Positions 6,863 to 9,178 of a stretch of DNA of 9,178 bases are shown here, piece after piece. The translations under genes and the position numbers were made by a program. This stretch comes from Actinomycetales bacterium (lineage in GTDB: Bacteria; Actinomycetota; Actinomycetes; Actinomycetales; BWSM-131): assembly GCA_030149025.1 (NCBI GenBank), contig JASBSH010000293.1:1-9178 (forward strand), written 5' to 3'. Every line of letters begins with the position of its first letter. Position 1 is the stretch's first letter. The notes beneath the pieces were generated by a model. It saw nothing but the letters and a program-made list of their open reading frames with translations, was not told where the DNA came from and did not search any database.

Positions 6863-6890
6863 CGACAACGCGGAGCAGCCCCGCGTGTCG
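6863..6890 (-). terminator. Hairpin downstream of rluD, probable terminator without U-tract
   Basis: A 10-bp GC-rich stem can form: CGAC plus ACGCGG pairs with CCGCGT plus GTCG, with one bulged A and a 7-nt loop. It begins 12 nt after the rluD stop codon. No run of U follows on the minus-strand transcript. Actinobacterial terminators often lack one, so I read it as the end of the lspA-rluD transcript. Confidence 0.5.
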
Positions 6891-6902
6891 CAGCCCGTGT
6901 TG

Positions 6903-7835
6903 CTAGGTGCTGTCGCGGACCAGCTGCTCCAGGGCGCTCGTGAGGTCCTGGGGGTAGTCGCTGGTGAACCCGACCCACTGCGTCGTGCCCGGGTGGGTGA
7001 AGGCGAGCCGGCGCGCGTGCAGCCACTGGCGGGTGAGCCGGAGCCGCTTGGCGAGCGTGGGGTCCGCGCCGTAGGTGAGGTCCCCGACGCAGGGATGCCT
7101 GAGCGCCGCGAAGTGCACCCGGATCTGGTGCGTCCGGCCGGTCTCCAGGTGCACCTGCATCAGGCTCGCGGCCCGGAATGCCTCAAGCATCTCGTAGTGG
7201 GTGACGCTCGGCTTGCCCGTCGCCGTCACCGCCCACTTCCAGTCGGCAGCGGGGTGCCGGCCGATCGGGGCATCGATGGTGCCCGACGACGGGTCCGGAT
7301 GACCCTGGACGACGGCGTGATAGATCTTCTCGACGGTGCGCTCCTTGAAGGCGCGCTTGAGGGCGGAGTAGGCGTGCTCGCTCTTGGCGACGACCATCAC
7401 CCCGGAGGTGCCGACGTCCAGCCGATGCACGACGCCCTGCCGCTCCGCGGCACCCGAGGTGGCGATGCGGTACCCGGCGGCGGCGAGGCCGCCCACCACC
7501 GTGGGACCGGTCCAGCCCGGACTCGGGTGGACCGCCACCCCGACCGGCTTGTCGACGACGACGATGTCGTCGTCGTCGTGCAGCACCCGCATCCCGGGCA
7601 CCGGCTCCGCGACGACCTCGACAGGACGGTCCGGCTCCGGGAGCTCGACCTCCAGCCAGCTGCCCGCCGTGAGCCGCTCCGCCTTGCCGACGACGCGCCC
7701 GTCCAGGGTCACGCCCCCGGCCTCGGCGACATCGGCCGCCTTGGTCCGTGAGAGTCCCAGCAGACGCGCGAGGCCGGCGTCCACCCTGTCCCCGTCCAGC
7801 CCGTCGGGAACGGGCAGGGACCGTGTCTCAGCCAT
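6903..7835 (-). CDS. rluD: 23S rRNA pseudouridine synthase, RluA/RluD family
   Basis: This 310-aa enzyme isomerises uridine to pseudouridine in RNA; the RluD branch acts on helix 69 of 23S rRNA in large ribosomal subunits. An N-terminal S4 RNA-binding domain (about 15-70, with DGDRVDAGLARLLGLSR) leads into the RluA catalytic domain. That domain has VVDKPVGVAVHPS (93-105), the catalytic motif HRLDVGTSG with D140, KIYHAVVQG, and LETGRTHQIRVH (230-241). The length is typical. It overlaps lspA by 8 nt (ATGGCTGA), so its ATG lies within the end of lspA. No strong ribosome binding site of its own is visible, which suggests translational coupling. A terminator-like hairpin follows. Other RluA-type members (RluC, TruC) are less likely given the lspA pairing, but exact target sites are inferred. 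Confidence 0.95.
   Translation of the reverse strand: MAETRSLPVPDGLDGDRVDAGLARLLGLSRTKAADVAEAGGVTLDGRVVGKAERLTAGSWLEVELPEPDRPVEVVAEPVPGMRVLHDDDDIVVVDKPVGVAVHPSPGWTGPTVVGGLAAAGYRIATSGAAERQGVVHRLDVGTSGVMVVAKSEHAYSALKRAFKERTVEKIYHAVVQGHPDPSSGTIDAPIGRHPAADWKWAVTATGKPSVTHYEMLEAFRAASLMQVHLETGRTHQIRVHFAALRHPCVGDLTYGADPTLAKRLRLTRQWLHARRLAFTHPGTTQWVGFTSDYPQDLTSALEQLVRDST
7553..7575. repeat. 10-bp inverted repeat inside rluD
   Basis: CGACGACGAC and GTCGTCGTCG flank GAT, a perfect 10-bp stem with a 3-nt loop. It arises from the coding of Asp-Asp-Asp-Asp followed by Ile and Val-Val-Val-Asp at residues 87-95 of RluD. It is probably a by-product of codon choice rather than a signal. Confidence 0.7.
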
Positions 7836-8424
7836 CGCCCCGGGCGTTCGCCGCGTTGCGCTCGCGCACGCCGTCGACGCCGATCCCCAGCAGGCCGAGC
7901 AGGACGACGCACACCGCGGCCAGCGTGATCGCAGTGTCGGCGATGTTGAAGACCGGGAAGTCGACGAACCCGAACTCCAGGAAGTCCACCACGTGGCCCC
8001 GGCCGAACCCAGGCTGGCGGGTCAGCCGGTCGGTGAGGTTGCCGAGGGCGCCACCGAGCAGCAGACAGAGCGCCACCGCCCACCCACGGCTCCCCAACCG
8101 GGTCGCGACGCGGACGATGACGATGACGACGATGACGGCGAGAATGGTCAGCAGCCACGTGAGCCCGGTCGCGATCGAGAAGGCCGCGCCCGGGTTGTAG
8201 AGCAGCCGCAGGTAGAGCAGGCCGTCTAGGAGCTCCACCGGCTGGCCCACGGTCAGCTGCTGCTCGGCCTGCCACTTGGTGACCTGGTCGAAGGCGTACA
8301 CCGTGACTGCGATCGCGGCGAGAACGAGGATGAGCGGACGGCGGCGGCGCGTGGTGCCGGTCTTCGCCCCTGGGGCTGGAGGGGCAGATGCCGCCGGCGC
8401 CCCGTTGTCGTCGTTGTCTTCCAT
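7828..8424 (-). CDS. lspA: Lipoprotein signal peptidase (signal peptidase II)
   Basis: LspA is an inner-membrane aspartyl protease. It removes the signal peptide of prolipoproteins after Lgt has attached diacylglycerol to the lipobox cysteine. The 198-aa product has four membrane spans: about 30-48, 70-88 (partly amphipathic), 90-108 and 160-182. It also has the family motifs DQVTK (46-50), NPGAAFS (77-83), GGALGNLTDRL (124-134), VVDFLEF and FPVFNIADTAI. The catalytic aspartates are predicted as D147 and D163, by match to the dyad known in P. aeruginosa LspA. The N-terminal 29 residues form a longer than usual cytoplasmic tail, acidic then Pro/Ala-rich and ending in RRRR, as often in actinobacteria. 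It overlaps rluD by 8 nt. The region before its ATG has no strong Shine-Dalgarno. Confidence 0.97.
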   Translation of the reverse strand: MEDNDDNGAPAASAPPAPGAKTGTTRRRRPLILVLAAIAVTVYAFDQVTKWQAEQQLTVGQPVELLDGLLYLRLLYNPGAAFSIATGLTWLLTILAVIVVIVIVRVATRLGSRGWAVALCLLLGGALGNLTDRLTRQPGFGRGHVVDFLEFGFVDFPVFNIADTAITLAAVCVVLLGLLGIGVDGVRERNAANARGDG

Positions 8425-8457
8425 CGCGGGTCAGCCTGCCATGCGACGAATGCGACC

Positions 8458-8473
8458 TGCCTCAGTGCCTCAG
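8458..8473. repeat. Tandem 8-bp direct repeat before lspA
   Basis: TGCCTCAG occurs twice in a row (8458-8465, 8466-8473) in the 92-bp spacer between the dksA/traR-like gene and lspA. It could be a simple slippage product or paired half-sites; nothing else supports a role. Confidence 0.5.
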
Positions 8474-8494
8474 GCGGACTCGCCGCCAGCAGCA

Positions 8495-8510
8495 ACTAGC
8501 GGAGGCTAGT
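8495..8510. promoter_or_regulatory. Perfect 6-bp inverted repeat between dksA/traR-like gene and lspA
   Basis: ACTAGC and GCTAGT flank a 4-nt loop, 6 nt after the stop of the upstream zinc-finger gene. On the minus-strand RNA it forms a short stem without a U-tract, weaker than the hairpin after rluD. It could be a modest terminator, an operator, or hold a -10 (TAGCCT at 8503-8508, minus strand) for lspA. Confidence 0.4.
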
Positions 8511-8516
8511 GCGGCG

Positions 8517-9178
8517 CTACCGGCGTTCCTGCTCCTGCTTGCAGGTCACGCAGAGGGTTGCGCGCGGGAAGGCCTGCAGACGACGTTTGCCTATCGCGTT
8601 CCCGCAGGACTCGCAGGTGCCGTAGCTGCCCGCGGCGATCCGGCCGAGGGCACGGCGGGTCTGCCGGATGAGATCCCGGGTGTTGTTGGCGAGCGTCATC
8701 TCGTGCTCACGCTCGAACGCCTTGCTGCCCGTGTCCGCAGGGTCGTCGCCGGAGGCGTTGCTCGCGTCCTGGATGAGCTCGGCGATCTGCTCGTCCGAGA
8801 GAGCCAGCTCGGACAGCATCGTCTGCAGGTCGTGCTCGAGCTCCGCCCGGATCGCGGCCAGCTCCTCGTCGCTCCAGGGTTCCTCGTTGGAGCCGACCTG
8901 GAGCGAGGCGGCAGGTGGCTTGTGCCGCTGGCTCGTCGTCCTTGCCGTCGGCTTGCTCTGCTCCGGTTTCGCTGTCGCCGTCTTCGCTGTCGCCGCCTTG
9001 GCTCGTGTGTTCGTGGTCGTCGCCTTCTTCGTGAGCGAGGTCCTGGTGGTCGTGCTCTTGGTGGTCGTGTTCTTGGTGCTCGCCGTGGCCCGCGGCGTCC
9101 TCTTGGCTTCGGCTGTTTTCTTGCCTGGCGCTGCTTTTTTGACTGGCGCTGTCTTCTTGGCCGCCGGCTCCGTCGCCT
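8517..9178 (-). CDS. DksA/TraR-type C4 zinc-finger protein with basic repeat tail (5' end beyond window)
   Basis: The frame stays open from the TAG at 8517 to the right edge, giving 219 visible residues. An internal ATG at 8819 would start too late, because conserved family sequence (WSDEELAAIRAELEHDLQ) lies upstream of it. The C-terminal half is a DksA/TraR protein, a class that binds the RNA polymerase secondary channel. It has a coiled coil with the tip DPADTG (E. coli DksA has DxxDxA), FEREHEMTLANNTRDLI, and a C4 zinc finger CESC...CVTC at about 8541-8615. The visible N-terminal 86 residues are very basic: 22 Lys/Arg against 3 acidic residues and about 24 Thr, with KK-A and TTTK repeats. 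This looks like the tails of actinobacterial histone-like proteins. The tail has more A-ending codons (AAA, ACA, GCA) than its neighbours. The true start is not visible. Whether it responds to ppGpp is unknown. Confidence 0.9.
   Translation of the reverse strand, partial: ATEPAAKKTAPVKKAAPGKKTAEAKRTPRATASTKNTTTKSTTTRTSLTKKATTTNTRAKAATAKTATAKPEQSKPTARTTSQRHKPPAASLQVGSNEEPWSDEELAAIRAELEHDLQTMLSELALSDEQIAELIQDASNASGDDPADTGSKAFEREHEMTLANNTRDLIRQTRRALGRIAAGSYGTCESCGNAIGKRRLQAFPRATLCVTCKQEQERR
8968..8997. repeat. 15-bp tandem repeat in the basic tail (copy pair 1)
   Basis: Two 15-bp units, 8968-8982 and 8983-8997, differ at one base. They encode consecutive five-residue blocks of Lys, Ala and Thr in the tail of the DksA/TraR-like protein. 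The unit length of five codons keeps the frame. Confidence 0.8.
9043..9072. repeat. 15-bp tandem repeat in the basic tail (copy pair 2)
   Basis: Two 15-bp units, 9043-9057 and 9058-9072, match at 13 of 15 bases and encode the blocks NTTTK and STTTR. A further looser 18-bp pair (9126-9143, 9144-9161; 14 of 18 match) encodes the PA-KK blocks nearer the N-terminus. The tail appears to have grown by in-frame slippage. Confidence 0.75.

Noticed and set aside
6730..6902. Small gene or leader peptide in the dnaE upstream spacer
   Set aside because: The open frames here extend into dnaE or rluD in the wrong frame or strand. None has a ribosome binding site or coding-like third positions.
8111..8139. 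GAC/GAT simple repeat as a microsatellite
   Set aside because: It lies in lspA and simply encodes a Val/Ile-rich membrane helix. The units are irregular.
8517..8819. DksA/TraR-like gene starting at the ATG at 8819 (100 aa)
   Set aside because: The same frame stays open to the window edge and the sequence upstream contains conserved family residues, so this ATG is internal.
1..9178. Mobile element, prophage, defence system or CRISPR array
   Set aside because: Every substantial open stretch is accounted for by core genes. There are no transposase, integrase or Cas motifs, no spaced repeats and no attachment-site-like duplications.

Overview
This is a high-GC (roughly 70%) chromosomal window whose coding frames end almost every codon in G or C. 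Gene content and gene order (dksA/traR-like, lspA, rluD, dnaE1, then hisD nearby) point to an actinobacterium. The DnaE1 sequence matches actinobacterial DnaE1 closely from end to end, but I cannot assign a genus. Nothing suggests a mobile element, phage, CRISPR array, tRNA or rRNA. This is a core housekeeping neighbourhood.

Layout, left to right. Bases 1-63 are the last 20 codons of an unidentified plus-strand gene. A short spacer carrying a perfect 15-bp tandem duplication leads into thpR (RNA 2',3'-cyclic phosphodiesterase family, plus strand). Convergent to thpR is hisD (histidinol dehydrogenase, minus strand), which here has no hisC or hisB after it. An 82-bp divergent spacer separates hisD from a YbaK/EbsC-type Cys-tRNA(Pro) deacylase gene (plus strand). 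Each of these two genes has a -10-like hexamer so close to its start codon that leaderless or near-leaderless transcription is likely. The ybaK stop abuts the stop of a convergent minus-strand gene for a four-helix membrane protein. That gene overlaps the 3' end of dnaE by 8 nt.

dnaE (1179 codons, minus strand) fills 3190-6729. It encodes the replicative polymerase alpha subunit, with an apparently intact PHP nuclease site and all three polymerase aspartates. Its 173-bp upstream spacer holds a strong Shine-Dalgarno, a 7+7 bp inverted repeat, a DnaA-box-like 9-mer and a hairpin that probably ends the upstream transcript. Upstream on the same strand are rluD and lspA (8-nt overlap, translationally coupled). 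Before them lies a DksA/TraR-type C4 zinc-finger protein that runs off the right edge. Its N-terminal part is a histone-like Lys/Thr/Ala tail built from short tandem duplications.

The minus-strand genes read as at least two transcription units: dksA/traR-like with or without lspA-rluD, and dnaE plus the membrane protein. They serve transcription control, lipoprotein maturation, 23S rRNA modification and replication. The plus-strand pair thpR and ybaK act on RNA ends and on tRNA quality control, but they are not adjacent to each other. I found no credible novel multi-gene system. The most interesting signals are the basic repeat-built tail on the DksA-like factor and the unexplained symmetrical elements upstream of dnaE.
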